From NCBI GenBank assembly GCA_013399875.1, contig VXAZ01003464.1:62001-126000 (forward strand): a DNA stretch of 64,000 nt, written 5' to 3'. Position 1 is the first letter of the stretch; each line of letters starts with the position of its first letter. Shown here one piece after another: positions 25,206-38,130 of the stretch. Source of the DNA: Gymnorhina tibicen (lineage: Eukaryota > Chordata > Aves > Passeriformes > Artamidae). Under the pieces are notes generated by a model. It was not told the DNA's origin. It saw only the letters and a program-made list of their open reading frames with translations, and did not search any database. The translations under genes and the position numbers were made by a program.

Positions 25206-26424
25206 AGGTGTGGATGAGGGATGAACCCATCTAGGCCACTCTTTTCCATGCACCCTTCTGCTCTGGCTATGAGTGTCCACCCTTGGAGTACAGCTCCCCA
25301 TCAGGAGCCTGGCCAAGGGCTGAAACATCTGCAGCAACTGACCCTGATAGTGCAGGAACTGGGATGGCTGAGCTGACCAGACCATGTGCTGCTGTTACCT
25401 CCTCTCCTCCTATTCCCAAGGTGTAGCTCTTGGGCCATGCCCCCTTTAATCCCAGTATGTCCTTCAGAAGCTTGCATGACCCTGAGGTGGTAACGCAAAC
25501 CTTTGAGGGTAGAGATGTGATGGGAGCAGAGCTGCTGCTCCACTGGGCTGGCACTGTCCCACAGTTACCCAGCACGTGACAGCTGCTGGGCTCCAGGTCA
25601 ACATTGAACACTGAGGGCATGACAAAACCCCGTTATCAATCCTAAGCAATTCAGACATACTCACTGGCTGTCACGACACTTTCTAGCAGGAGTAATGTTA
25701 CCTTCATCAATAATTTAAATCAATGACTGTTCCCTCATAAGAAACCAAGACATTCTATTGAAAAATTATACAATAATCTTATTTTTAATGCAGAAAGAAA
25801 TTAACAGTGATTATATATAGGGAAAAAAGACATTAAAGTACCAATAACTCTAAGAAATTCTCATGAAACAATAGCATCTGAGTAACATGGAGAGGAAGAG
25901 AGTCAGAGAATATGCCACAAACGAGAAAGCAATCAGGAACTAGTGCAGACAAACCTTTTAAAAATTAACTTCCATGCTGTCCATATGCTGCATTATTTAA
26001 CATAGTGTGGTTACAATACACTTTCATTTATCCAAGTTGTCATCTTGGAACCAACTTCCTATGGCTCTGGAGATGTCTGGGACAAAGGAACATTGTGGAA
26101 AACATCCAGTTAAAGCTGCTGTTTGGGGGACTGAGACACGAGAGTTGGGTGTCCTCTGGGTTCACGCACAAGGCACCATCTCTGCAGCCTGGCAATAACA
26201 CACCTCAGATAACACTTGCAGACATGGCTCTGGTACTGCAGGATGTGTTCAGGGCTGGTTCTAACCAGGCAGCAGTCAGGGGACAGCCTGAAAACACCCT
26301 TGGACACCTACACCTAGTGGTGTCCCAGCTGCCTGAGGAGCTTTGCTAACCCGGGTTAGCTGAGACCTCCATTCTCCCTCTCACACAATCCTCTGAGCCC
26401 ACTGAGTCTTACCCAAAGGGGCAA
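25206..26424. other. Intergenic sequence, nothing recognised
   Basis: Overlapping open frames around 25267-25620 on the minus strand show no domain and no start or splice support. Confidence 0.5.
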
Positions 26425-26640
26425 GTCACAGAATTACAGCAGTGCTGTAGTGGGAACCCTGGAGGTCACCAGTTCACCTTCCCACATGGAGTAGGGCTAT
26501 CCCCTCCAAACCGGCTCAGGTTGGCCATGGCATTGTTTAACCCAGATCTTGATAGGCCAGGGTTGCACTCCCTGGTGAAGAAGCTTTTCTTCTCCAAGTT
26601 CTTACTGCACATCTAGACATCGTGCCCTGCCACATGTTGG
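26425..26640 (-). mobile_element. CR1 LINE fragment
   Basis: It starts agtcacagaattacagcagt and continues gggaaccctggaggtcaccag, then ccaggttgca-like text and gcttttcttctccaagttct. This is a diverged reverse-complement CR1 3' end. Confidence 0.7.
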
Positions 26641-29600
26641 GCTGTGGCCCCCAGATCACAGAGAAGAGCATGACCCACTTCCCTGCAAGACAACCTTCCC
26701 CCTAGCATGCAGGCTACTTGGGAGACCTCCCTCTCAGATGACCTCCTCCATCAGCTGGAAGAGGAGGCAGCTGGAGGAGCTTCAGCTCTCTCATCCGGCT
26801 CATGGCTGCACAGGCTCCTTCATCCCCCACCACTGGCAATGGTCAGCTTTCAAGTTACAGTGTTCTTCTGGGATGACACGTGGGTCACAGCATCCTCTGC
26901 CTCTGTGAAGCAGCTCAGCTGACCAGTATCATGCAGGCAGCATTTTGTGATGCTTCCCCAAAGGACCCTTCTCTGCAACCCATCTAGGGCTCAGGGGCTC
27001 CTGGACTGGACATGTTGTTTGTGTAACAGGGTTTTCTTCTCAAATCATTTTCCGAGAACATGTGAGCCCTCACCCTCCATACGTACCCCAACCAACCATG
27101 TCTACTTGTTTCACTGTGTGCCAAGAGAAGGGAGTAGCTGTGGTTTGGTCCACATCCACCAGTTTCTTCTGACATCCCCAGCTCTTATTCTGAAAGAAGT
27201 AAATGCGAGATTGGAGTCCTTCAATCTAAATGGGATAACACTCCTGAGGCATCTTCTGTGCAATTTGAACTGTCCTGATCTATTCAGCCACTTCTCTCAC
27301 AAATGTTATTCCTTAATTTCTGTTATCTTTGCTGCTCCTTTCTGAACTCCTCCCTCCAAGTTTACCTTCTTCAAACAGATGCTGCAGACAGCATCACTAT
27401 ATGGACAGGCGAGGGATTTAAAGAGCATTGCAAACACATGCCTTGTATTCTTTTTAAGCACTTTTCTTAGTTTCTAGCATCTGAGTCAAATTTAGAGCCC
27501 TTGCTGTCTGGGCAAAATCAGGATCACTTTTCTTACACTGATAGCACCTCACTTGCAGTAGCTTTCCTAGCCTTGCTGAGTAGTCATCAGGGCTTTAATA
27601 AAAAAGGCAGAGGACTCCACTACGTTATCTTCAAACAGGCTTCACACCTTCAGTAAGTATTGTACCCTTTGGTCTGTTCTTTCATTACATCTTTAACAAG
27701 ACTTTTTGCTTTCATTTTTCATCAAACACTACTGCATATGACTTTGTCATTTCACTGCCCCTGCACAAGGTGAATCAAATCCTGTGCCAAACCAGGCCAT
27801 GTCAAAAGTCACTTCTCTTGTGGGTTCACTATTCTCTGCTCCGCAAAGCAGTCACCTTTCTTGCTTTCAGCCTTTCCCGTGTCCTTCTGTGTCCTGAGCC
27901 AGCTCTAAATGTTCCTTTAGCTTTTAGGCCCGTAACTTCATTCCAAAAGGGCCTTATGTTATTTGTTGAACCATTTATTTGACTACTGTGACTTCAACGT
28001 TCCCTTAGTACATGGTACCACATGACACTGACACTGGAGATGTGTTACATATCATGCATCCTAGCATCAGAGTGACTTCCTTGCATCAGGTGGCTGATGT
28101 AATATGCTTTCTGGTGTCCTCATTTAAAACTAGGATTTCAGCTCTTCTCTTCTGACATCTGTGAGGAAGAATGAGACACTTCAGGGGCTAGTGGGCTTAA
28201 ATGTGAACCATCACAGCTCCTGGAACTCAGGATTCTGTTATCCAAGAGCCTCACATGACTGTCTACATTCCACTGGCCATCATAGAGTGCTGCTCCTAAA
28301 TCAAGTTTTTTTAAATCCCACTGGCTGACTTTGAACTACAACCACATAAGCTTGTCCTCAGCATTGATCCCTCACACTTGCTCTGCCTAAAGCAGACCTA
28401 ACAATTTCTGCAGCATAAGCAGCAGGAGATTTTCCCCCTGCGACCATCCTTTCATTCCTCAGTGCAAGAAATCATAGCCACTCCTACATCTCCCAGCACC
28501 TGCCAGCTTTCCACTGCAGCACTCAGCACAGCAACATCAACACCCCAGGGCGACAGACAAGTACCTGCCTGGGATAAGCATTAGCAGAGTAAATGCCTTG
28601 GGAATAGAAGATAAAAGCCCTCCCACTGCCCACCAAGACTGGCATAAAAGGTGAAGAACAGACTGGCATAAAGGGTGAAGAATGTGCGTGCTGTGGAGGG
28701 CACGTGTGCTGGTGGCCCAGCAAGTGTTAGAGGGCAAATATGCGTGTGCCGTATTTGCACACTCTGTCCCGGCGCTTCCTTGTCTCCTGACTCTGCTTGT
28801 ACGTCAGCCTGGATCTAAGTAAAAGTTCCAAGTGAGTTTGTCTCCTCTCCCATACGGAAACCTCTTCCTCTGGATGCAGCATAACCCTGTGCTATTTGAT
28901 TCCTGACTTGTGGACACCTCCCACACCAGCCCAGGAACTGCTAGAAAGTCTCTACGGTGGCAACTCGGTCACTGTCCATCACATCCCTGCATGCACCAGA
29001 GCCAGAATTTCCCCAGTCCTTGTTGGAACCACCAGGCAGCAGAGCACTCCAGACTCAACCATACCTGACCCACTGGGACACAGACCATGGGGACAAGTCT
29101 CTGCACCATGTCCCTATCCTGGCAAAAGACAGACTCTTGCTCACAGCAGAAAGCCAGTCTGAAATCCTGAGGCCCAAGGCCAGAGCAATGACCGAGAACA
29201 AGCTGGCCTGGCACAAGACTAGCAGAGGTGACAGGAACACCTGAGTTGTCCAAGACAGTGACAGCAAAGGTCTCCTTTGTCCAAGTGCACCTAGCAGTCT
29301 CTTCCCGAGGCACACAACAGCTACAGGACAGGGAATGATTTCTTCATGTTTCATCTGGAGCTAATTCTACTGATTCTTGCTTTCCACATCAGTTCCCAGA
29401 CCTTTTCCATAGTTTGCCAACTTGTCATCTCAGGAGCAGCACGTGGGAGGGCATGGCTCCACGGGATAGGCTTCCTCAGCCTTCCTCTGCAACTCATGCA
29501 CCCCCTTGGCCACTGTCCCAGTTTGCTCCCACTGCAGATACTGCTCAGGCAGAGCCTTCCTTACCTGCTGCTTAACATCAATCACCCAAACCTTCCCATG

Positions 29601-32600
29601 AGCTCCTCAGAATGCTCCCAAGGGTCTCTGTAAACCTTAGATCAGGTAGATGTGCCAGTACAAAGATGGCTGTAGCAGGAGCCTTGTAGGCAAATGCATT
29701 TTATAATAGTTTTCAGAAGTGCCTTTTTGGAAGGTGTCACATTCCAGACCCAGGATGGTGCAAAATCATTCTGCGAAGGGACCATCCTTTCACTCAGCAC
29801 ATTTGCATTTGTCCTACTTCTATTCCTGTAGACCTCAAAATCATCAAATTCCTCCTCTCTGATGTACAGTACCACCCTCCCCAGGATGCTATACCACAGC
29901 ATTTGAGCAGAATATGTCAGGACTACATAGAAAATATTTTAAGATCCTACCCTGCGTCAGGAACTCCCCCAAACTCACGTCTGTTCTGATTTCACTTCAC
30001 CCCAAATCACCTGGACAGAGCCAAAAGAAGAGGCAAAATACAAACATGAACAATACCTATGTTTTATTTTACAGCTTCTCTGTACAACTTTTTTAAAAAG
30101 TAAGAAAAAATTATACTAAAAAGCAAAACTTCAGACCTGCAACGAGCACTGACTGGCTGGTGCTGCCTACAGCTGGCACAGCCCAGCTGACTGCAGCCAG
30201 GCTGAGCTCTGTCTCACCCCCCGATAAGTATTTACCATGAAACTTCAGAAACCAGTAACTGAGAGCAAAAAGCTGCAGCCAAGTAGTGGCTTGTTGTGCT
30301 GAATTCCACAACCTTTGAGCAACTGAACAGGTGGGTTAGTGTTTGCCACAAGCCAAGAGTACCCAGGGACTCTTGCAGGAAGTGTCGCATATCCTGACAG
30401 CCACCAAGAACGCAGATGGCCAGTTGTGTCCTGTCCCCTGCCTCTAGGGCAGCAACAGGACGGGGCTCATGCCTTCCCCAGGATACGGCCTCCGGTCACT
30501 AGTCTAGCTAGTGCAAGGGTGATATTAGGTCACCTCCTGCTGGCTCCTCACAGCAGCCACCATGCACAGTGCCAGGATGCCTGGTCCTGCAGGCCGCAGA
30601 CATTTTTCTGTATGTGTGTCCCAGGGAGCTTGCCAAGTCATTCCCCTCACTAGGAGCAGTCATTGAAGATTTCTAACCAGCCAAGATTGGTGGATTTCTT
30701 TAGCCCCACTATCTTGGCTAAATGGTATTTGTTACAGTTGGACAACATCTATGACATGTGATGGCTGCAACCGTCCTGCATAGTTCTCACAGGGATAATG
30801 AACATGGGACTCAGGCTGTGAGTCCAGCCTATTCCATTCGTCTCCTCCCCACAGAAGTGTTTAGTGGGAATGCCTGGGAAAGCAGCAACAACCCCAGCTG
30901 CTGCTGACTGAGCCAGTCCTCAGGAATGGTACCACCAGGACATGTCTCTGTTTCACACGAACTTCCCAAAGCAGGAGTGTGGCTTCCTCCAAGCCTGTAA
31001 CCAAAAGGCCTAGGGCAGCACAGGGGTGGAGCTCCTCTGTCCTGGAGAGCCAGGAGAGCAGGAGCAGGGGTCCTGTGCTCATATGCCAGGGAGATACCAA
31101 GGCCACGCTTCAATGAAACAGTACCTCTGAGGGAACACACAGATCCTGTGTATACTTCTTGTCCTATACAGAAGTTTCTGAATGTGCCAAGCAGTGAGAT
31201 CCCAGGTGAAAAACCTCCCCACTTGGTTCTCTCCGGCAGCTCTCAGCCTGGCTGGAGAACACGCAGTCATGTCCTGCCTCCAGCTACGCACTGGAGTTGT
31301 GTGTTCAGGTCACATCATTTCCATTGCACATATGTCCCTGGAAAGAGCATCCTCACTGCTCACATTATCCCATCAGTAATTACCTCCTGCTGCTCAGGAG
31401 GAACCAGCAGTCCAGAGCCATTCCTGCAGTCCCAAGCCCTCCCACAGCCACATCTGTGCAAAGGGATACACCTCCACCAGGAAAGGGAAAGAGAGTCCTC
31501 CAAAAGCCTGCAGGTGGGAACAGTTGTCCCCAGCCCAGCCTCTGAGGAAAGCTGGTCCTTGGGGAAGAGGTCTGGCAGTGTCATCTGGCTGCATTTGGAC
31601 CAGCATCTGTAGGGATAACTCTGCTTCGGACGCAACAGTTGGGTCCTGTGTTCATCCTGTAGGAACACAGTATGTCCCATGCTCTTACAAATACAAGGAC
31701 ATCTAGACCATCCAGCCCACTGAGTCACAGAATACTACAGCACTGTTGAAAGGGGAGCACACTGGGAGAGGAGGTCCTTGCCTGCAGGGCCTGGCTTGGG
31801 CAGTTCCTCAGGCACAGCCACCAGCTGGGCTTTGCCTGGAACAGGAGCCTCTCTGGGTTTAGCACATGCGTATCAGATCTACATATGAATGTCTGGGCAG
31901 ATCCCACAGCAGCCATTCTGCCTGCTGCAGCCAGAGGCCACACTTTCCGCCCACCAGGAAAACACTTATTTTTGCTAATAAGCAATAAAGAAAGAGAAAA
32001 ACCAGAGCACTAGCCCCAGCAGGGATTTACTCTGTGTCTGGAGTGGATCTCTCCAGGGCTGCTCTCAAGGGAGCCAAGCTGTGGGCCCTGGATGAGGGGC
32101 TGGGAAGCAGCCCCCCTGCATCCCAAACCCCCACCGCACCAGGCAGAGGTACAGAGGGTGCATGAAATCATTCCCACATTGCACAAGGAAGATGAGGGCA
32201 ATTGCATACTTAAATCATGAATCCCCAAGTATTTTAATGCACTCAAGGGGCCTCAGGATCTCTGGTTAGAGACACTTGCTGTCCCACAGGAGGTGGCTCC
32301 AGCTTGCACAGGAGTGCAAGGAGCCAGGAAACCCCCAGACTGGAGGTTCCCAAAGCAAAAGGCAGGCAGAGCTACAGGGTCCCAGCCAAGGCAGCCAGGG
32401 CACAGAAATAACCAGATTTCACCGAATTTCAGTGTGAAGACCTCCCATGAAGGCTCTGAAAGTTTAGATGTAGGAGGGAGCTCAGTGGTAGAACTCAGAT
32501 GTGGGAGGCAATGACAGTAGCTGTGGCAGACAGATAATGAGACAGATCAGAGCAGGCAGTACTCTGGTAGAAGAGTTGTCACATGGGTGTGGGTGGTTTT

Positions 32601-32845
32601 GCAGAGGGGATGATGGGAGCTTACTGAAGTTCAGGACCAGGTGTGCTCTGGTTTCTAACCTGGACTGGCAGACTGTCATGCACACGCACACAGCAACCTC
32701 TCTGCACCTGCAGTTATTTTACTGCCAGCTTTTGGATGTTACTAATGATCAGCTTCCAGTTAATCATGGAGGTTACTCTAACAACAAACTTTGTATATGG
32801 GGTACAATAAAGAACAATGGAGCTGTCTGTTGTGGAGTTGATTTA
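26641..32845. other. Intergenic sequence with scattered small repeats
   Basis: It contains the 24-bp tandem pair at 28637, a small hairpin at 28734-28758 (gcaaata ... tatttgc), and a CR1-like scrap near 31723-31760 (gagtcacagaatactacagc). Open frames up to about 150 codons (for example 31148-31612) have no recognisable domain. Confidence 0.45.
28637..28684. repeat. Imperfect tandem duplication, 2 x 24 bp
   Basis: gactggcataaaaggtgaag is followed 24 bp later by gactggcataaagggtgaag, with one A/G change in the shown part. Confidence 0.85.
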
Positions 32846-32960
32846 GAATCATGGAATATCCTGTGTTGGAAGGGACCCACAAGAATCATCAAGTCTAGCT
32901 CCTGGCTCTGCACAGGACAGCACCAAAGCTTGAAGCTTGATCCCCACTTGAAGCTCTTTA
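32846..32960 (-). mobile_element. CR1 LINE fragment, short
   Basis: tagaatcatggaatatcctg is followed by gttggaagggacccacaagaatcatcaagt, the standard reverse complement of a CR1 3' end. Only about 115 bp remain. Confidence 0.85.
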
Positions 32961-33884
32961 GGAATTACAGGAAGGATGATATAGGACTGGTCCCAAGCAG
33001 GCCCACAGGACAGATAAGTACTTCATGCTGCAGTTGGGCTGTGTGCACCTCCACAACGCTACCAGCTATTCGACTCAATGCAGAGAGAAAAGAAATGGCT
33101 TATATCCAGTTTAGCTTCTTTGTGATGCATAAAGAAAGATTAAAAGGTTATTCCTCAATAACCCTAATCTCTTTCCTTCCCTTGAGGCCCACTGCCCAGC
33201 ACTACCTGTACCAAGATGCCAAAGAAACCACAACACAGGTCCTACACTGATCCCTGTCTCCGCTGTTCCCTTTGTCTCTCAGGAGGCATCGTGCAAGGTC
33301 AACCATATCTGGCTGCAGTCTCCAAAAGCACAAAGCAGGAGACAACTAAAAATGTGAGGTGATGGTTCTGTGTCCTACCTGGACCTGAACCACCCGAACT
33401 GCTACCTGAGGACAGGTAGGCACTTGGAGATCTCCTGCCCCTGCTCTTGGCTCTTTGCAGTGGCTGCACAGCTGCATAGGGGGAACAAACACTGTCCTGG
33501 GGAAGTGCAGTGTTGAGAGCCTGCAGTCCCCAGGGGCATGTGTGGGGGGCCCTGCAGAGCCAACTCCCAACATTTCAACTGCATCAGCCCAAAGGCAGGA
33601 TGGGACCAGCCTGCATCCTACAGATGGGTCCAGCAGTGTCATACTACTCTGGAAGCAGAGCACAACGCTCCATGGCTGGCTTGGCTGCTCTGGTGGGAAC
33701 ACTTCTAACTCCCACCTTAATTAATTAACACACATAATAAGGCTTTTTCAATCTCTTTTTCATAATTCAAAACTCCATCCCTGCAATCTTTCATCAGTCC
33801 CAGCAATATATCTTATCAAGGCAGTGCCTTCCTGGGCACAGAGAGCCCTCCACCACACCTGAGCAGGGCCCAGTGAAACCCAGG
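32961..33884. other. Intergenic sequence, nothing recognised
   Basis: The right part of a 249-codon plus-strand frame (32501-33250) lies here. It runs through the CR1 fragment and is treated as chance. Confidence 0.45.
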
Positions 33885-34102
33885 TCCAGCACTTCTTTTC
33901 CAGGTAAGGGGAAGCCATGCAGGAAGGGTGCAGGCTGTGTGCCAGGGCAGGGCAAGCCCTGGAAAGCAGATGTGATCCCAGTTCCCACCCTGCTCCAGCA
34001 CTTCTTTTCCAGGTAAGGGGAAGCCATGCAGGAAGGGTGCAGGCTGTGTGCCAGGGCAGGGCAAGCCCTGGAAAGCAGATGTGATCCCAGTTCCCACCCT
34101 GC
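33885..34102. repeat. Tandem duplication, 2 x 109 bp
   Basis: The segment beginning acttcttttccaggtaaggg at 33891 recurs at 34000, a period of 109 bp. About 103 bases of the two copies are identical on inspection, so the duplication is recent. It lies in non-coding sequence just left of the 34.2-kb CR1. Confidence 0.95.
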
Positions 34103-34234
34103 ATCACAGCATGTGCCCTAGGATACCATGTCCTTCTTTTGCTGCTTTATGCATTTGTCCTAAGAATGCACAACATACTCCAAATCTCCCAAAAGCCTTC
34201 CTCATCCAGGAGAGCCCTGGCTTCCGTACCACAT

Positions 34235-34735
34235 ACAATCACAGAATGGTTTGGGTTGGAAGGGACCTTAAAGATCATCTCATTCCACTGCCCGCCATGA
34301 GCAGGGACACCTTCCACTATCCCAGGTTGCTCCAAGCCCTGTCCAACCTGGCCTTGAACACTTCCAGGGATGGGGCAGCCACAGCTTCTCTGGGCAACCT
34401 GTGCCAGAACCTCCCCAACCTTACAGAGAAAAATTTCTCTCCAATATCCCATCTAATCCTACCCTCCGGCAGTGGGAAGCCATTCCCCCTTGTCTTGTCC
34501 CTCCAGATCCTTGTCTAAAGTCCGTCTCAGCTCTCTTGGAGGCCCTTTAGGCACTGGAAGGGGCTCTCCCTGGCACTTTCTCTTCTCCAGGCTGAACAGC
34601 CCCAGCTCTTCCAGCCTGTTTCCATAGCACAGGTGCTCCAGCCTTCAGAGCATCTCTGTGGCCTCCTCTCTATTCCCTCCTCACACCAACTCCTTGTCCA
34701 ATCCAGCCCATCTCTGGGCACAGCCCACTCACACT
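34235..34735 (-). mobile_element. CR1 LINE fragment, about 0.5 kb
   Basis: It begins acaatcacagaatggtttgg and ttggaagggacc, then runs through ccttgaacacttccagggatgg, cttctccaggctgaacagcc and gtgctccagccttcagagca. The clearest CR1 copy in the window, inverted relative to the plus strand. Confidence 0.95.
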
Positions 34736-36034
34736 ATCTCTGGAGACACACAGTCCCTGAGGGACAGGTAGAGAGGACTGTAGTAGCTACAGCTAAAACC
34801 TGAGGTGTGTTCTGGGGGGAGGTCATGAGCAAAGACATTTTATTACTTTTCTTGTTTTGCATGACAAGGAAATCCATTTCATCAATTTCATCATAAAGCA
34901 AAAAGAAGCTGCATAGAGAAAATACAGGAAAAAGCATCAGAAATCAGAAGTGGAAACAGTGAAGTCTAAGGTAGAAACCAAGCATAAATTTTTGGAGCAC
35001 TGGGAGCGATCACAGGGCACACGTTTAAATTAGATTACAACTGACAGTTCATGACATTATCAACACAAAAATCATCAGTCAGCTGCTGTCCTTTAGTTTA
35101 AAATTCTTACATCAGTTGCAGGTGGTTCAGGTTCCTCCAAGCCATCCATGCCATGAAACTTTGCACTCACTCTCCTAGTACATCCCCAGGTCACAATGGG
35201 ACAACAAGCTAAGTTTTAGTGATCCTGGCTAGAGTGTGCTTTCCAGGCACATCTTCCACAGCCACCCAAAAATCAACGGCACCAACATAACCAACTCCCA
35301 CTGGCCCAGGCTGCCGGCAGTGTTGGTTCCTGTGGAGTCTGACCAGCGGAGTTAAGAGCAGCAAATCAGGAGAAAGGATTAGTAACAAATTTATACTGCA
35401 GAGTTGTCCAATTCCATTCCAAAGCCCCTCTTGGATGAAGGGCAAGCCCAGGAACGCAAAAATCCCCAAAATTATCACCAAGGCTGCTGCAGTTGTCTGG
35501 AAACATTTGTTTCTGGAGCTGCAGGTCAGTTTCCCAGCACTGCCCTATCTCTCTGTGCTGTCCTCATTCCCAATGCTGCAGCCCAGGCTGCATCTGCCAC
35601 CTCAGCTGACAGCACCGACATTTACACACTATTTTCTAATTCTGTCTACCATCAAATTTTTCAGATTTCCTTATAAAGATAAAATTCAAATATTGCCTTC
35701 AGTTGTCTGGTCAGTTGTCTTTACAAACAAAATGATGGGTCAATGAGTGGTTTAGTAAGGGACATGTTAGCCTGCATTTCTTTAAGTACATCTCTAATGC
35801 ATCTGCCCTCATCCAAGGGCATTTCAGGTAGCCAAAATATAAAAAGAAAAAAAATCTGAATTTTTATTTGAACTCCAGCAGGTGGCAATAAAATCACCTG
35901 TAAAGTGCTGCTTGTTAATTTTGAAAATACAAGAGCTGCACGCCATGAAGAATTTTGGCTATGACTGATCAAGTTAAATTGTTGGAGGCAAAAAAAAAAG
36001 GTAGAATACTGAGAACGTAACTGTTCTAGCTCTC
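34736..36034. other. Intergenic spacer between two CR1 fragments
   Basis: No gene or named repeat recognised. Confidence 0.5.
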
Positions 36035-36245
36035 TTGTTCTAGCTCTTTAGGCACAGGAAGGAGCTCTGAGTCTCCCCCAAGCCTTCTCCAGGTGAACAC
36101 CCTCAGTTCTCCCACCCTGGCTCCAGAGCAGAGGGGTTCCAGCCTTCAGAGCATCTCAGAGCTGGACTCTGTCCAGCAGCTCCTTGTCCTCCTTGTGCTG
36201 GGGACCTCACAGAGGGGGATGCAGCACTGCAGGTGGGGTGTCCCA
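36035..36245 (-). mobile_element. CR1 LINE fragment, internal piece
   Basis: It contains gcacaggaaggagctctgag, ccagccttcagagcatctcag and ggggatgcagcactgcaggtgg. It matches the part of CR1 upstream of the 3' end seen at 34235-34735, without that end itself. Confidence 0.8.
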
Positions 36246-38084
36246 CCCGAATACAACTTACAAGTGAGATTAATTTTCAATTCACAGGTGCCATTAGAAA
36301 AAGCAGGAATTCACACAACCAAACACAAACATAAAGCAAGTTTATTCCTGTTCTGGTGGACTCACAGGGCTGGGGATGGCTCTTCATCTGTAGCCAATGA
36401 TTCCTTCAGGCCAGTCCTAGTTGAAAAGTGTCTCCCCTCTCTCCATGAAAGTGATTTCCTTGGTTATTCACAGGATAAACATTTTCCGTAATAGGAGACA
36501 TTCACTGAATTTTGATTCAATGCAACATCACACCATCCTGTTCCCAGGGAGCAAGCTGCCTGCCAGCAGGGCACACCAGGGAGGAGCAGAGAGCTGTACC
36601 CAGGGACTGCACACACAGCACTGACACCACAATGTGCCAAAATGAGACATTTGAGAAGATTTTGTTTGTTTGAGGAGGGTTTGAGCTGAATCAAACTTCA
36701 AAACTTTTGGATTTTAAGTTGACAAACATGTTTGGGTTTGGATTTTTTTTAAGTTGCCAAACGTATTTGTTATACGATTAACTCTAATCCTGTTTTCTTG
36801 GCCAAGTCTCCAAAATAATCTCATGCCAGCTTCTTAATTTACACTTCCGTAGTAGTAGTTTTTAGGAAATGTACATTCCTGCTATTCAGCAAGATTAGTA
36901 CAACGCTGCATGTAAAAAGGATTAAGCATGGGGAAAAAACAGTGTCTTTCGGAGGGATTCTGGTAATGGCTGCCCAGCTGAACTGAAAAACAAAGCCAAA
37001 CTGAACTCCAGGACATACCAGAACACTGCTATAGAAGAAAGGGATTTTGAAGTTAATACACACATGCACAGACACACAAATTTTCACCTCTTGAAAACAG
37101 ATCTGCACAGGCACACAGGCTACCTTCCCTCCTCCCTGGAAAGAACCAAATGGAAGAATATTGAAAACATGGGGAAGTGCATTAAAGACCATTGGGTGCA
37201 TTCTGCTCTCTTCTCAGTCCTCCTTTGAAAGAAAAACTAGCAAGCCAGGATGAAGCCAAACTCTTGGTGTTCATGTAAGTGCAAGGTAGTTCACCTTCAT
37301 ATGGCTGAAGTTTTCCCACAGGACTTGGCACTTCACAGGAACAAAACCCCAAGATCACAACTTCCCATTTGTTTCACCATCATTTCCCAAACATTCAGAA
37401 TTAATTTTTCTTCATGAGAAATTTCTTTGATTTTGCTTACAACTGTTTTCTGTCTGATCTTAAGCATCAGGACACTCCAAGAAAATACTCAAAACAGAGA
37501 AACTACTAGCAAAGGTCTTGTGTGGACGTAGCAGCTTCAAATAAGGTTTTTATTCAAAGGAAACAGTTACTAGTTTCTCTTCTCCTCCCTGCACGATCCA
37601 AAGAATACATCAGAAGATGTACCTAACACATGGGAACACTTGGACCCTTGGAAATCAGCCACAAAGCAAAGACTTCAAAAGATGTTTATTAGGAAAACCA
37701 GACATTACAAGAGGACCAAACAGATTGTAGAAGGCACGTGCAGTTTCTGGTACAATGCAGAGAACAAGAAAAGTCTGCAAATACAGGTAACACACCCACC
37801 TGAACTGCTACCATGGGCATGTCAATGCTCAGGTCACTTGCCATGAAAGGCAGGTGCTGGGGTTCTTCAGGCAGCCAGCCAATCCCTGGGATGTTTCACA
37901 TTTCCTGCAGAAGTACAGATTGTACACAGAGCTTTAATGACAGTTAAAATAAAATTCATATTCAGGAATTCCTACATCCAAGTTGGGACATTAATACACT
38001 GTATCTCATAAAATTTTATTTCTTTGTTTTCATTCAAGGTCATCTAGACTTCATGTTCTTATAATGCATTTTTCCCAATAAATA

Positions 38085-38130
38085 CTAATAAATATATTTA
38101 TTATAAGTAATAAATATATAAGATAATAAA
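38085..38130. repeat. AT-rich low-complexity tract
   Basis: Imperfect repeats of ataaata and tattta over about 45 bp. Confidence 0.7.

Noticed and set aside
31148..31612. 154-codon plus-strand open frame and its overlapping reverse frames
   Set aside because: No domain, no splice or start context, and several overlapping frames of similar length on both strands, as expected in GC-richer non-coding DNA.
37640..37846. Plus-strand frame with Lys/Arg-rich product and a caggtaac donor-like site inside
   Set aside because: No clear acceptor or start context and no recognisable domain.
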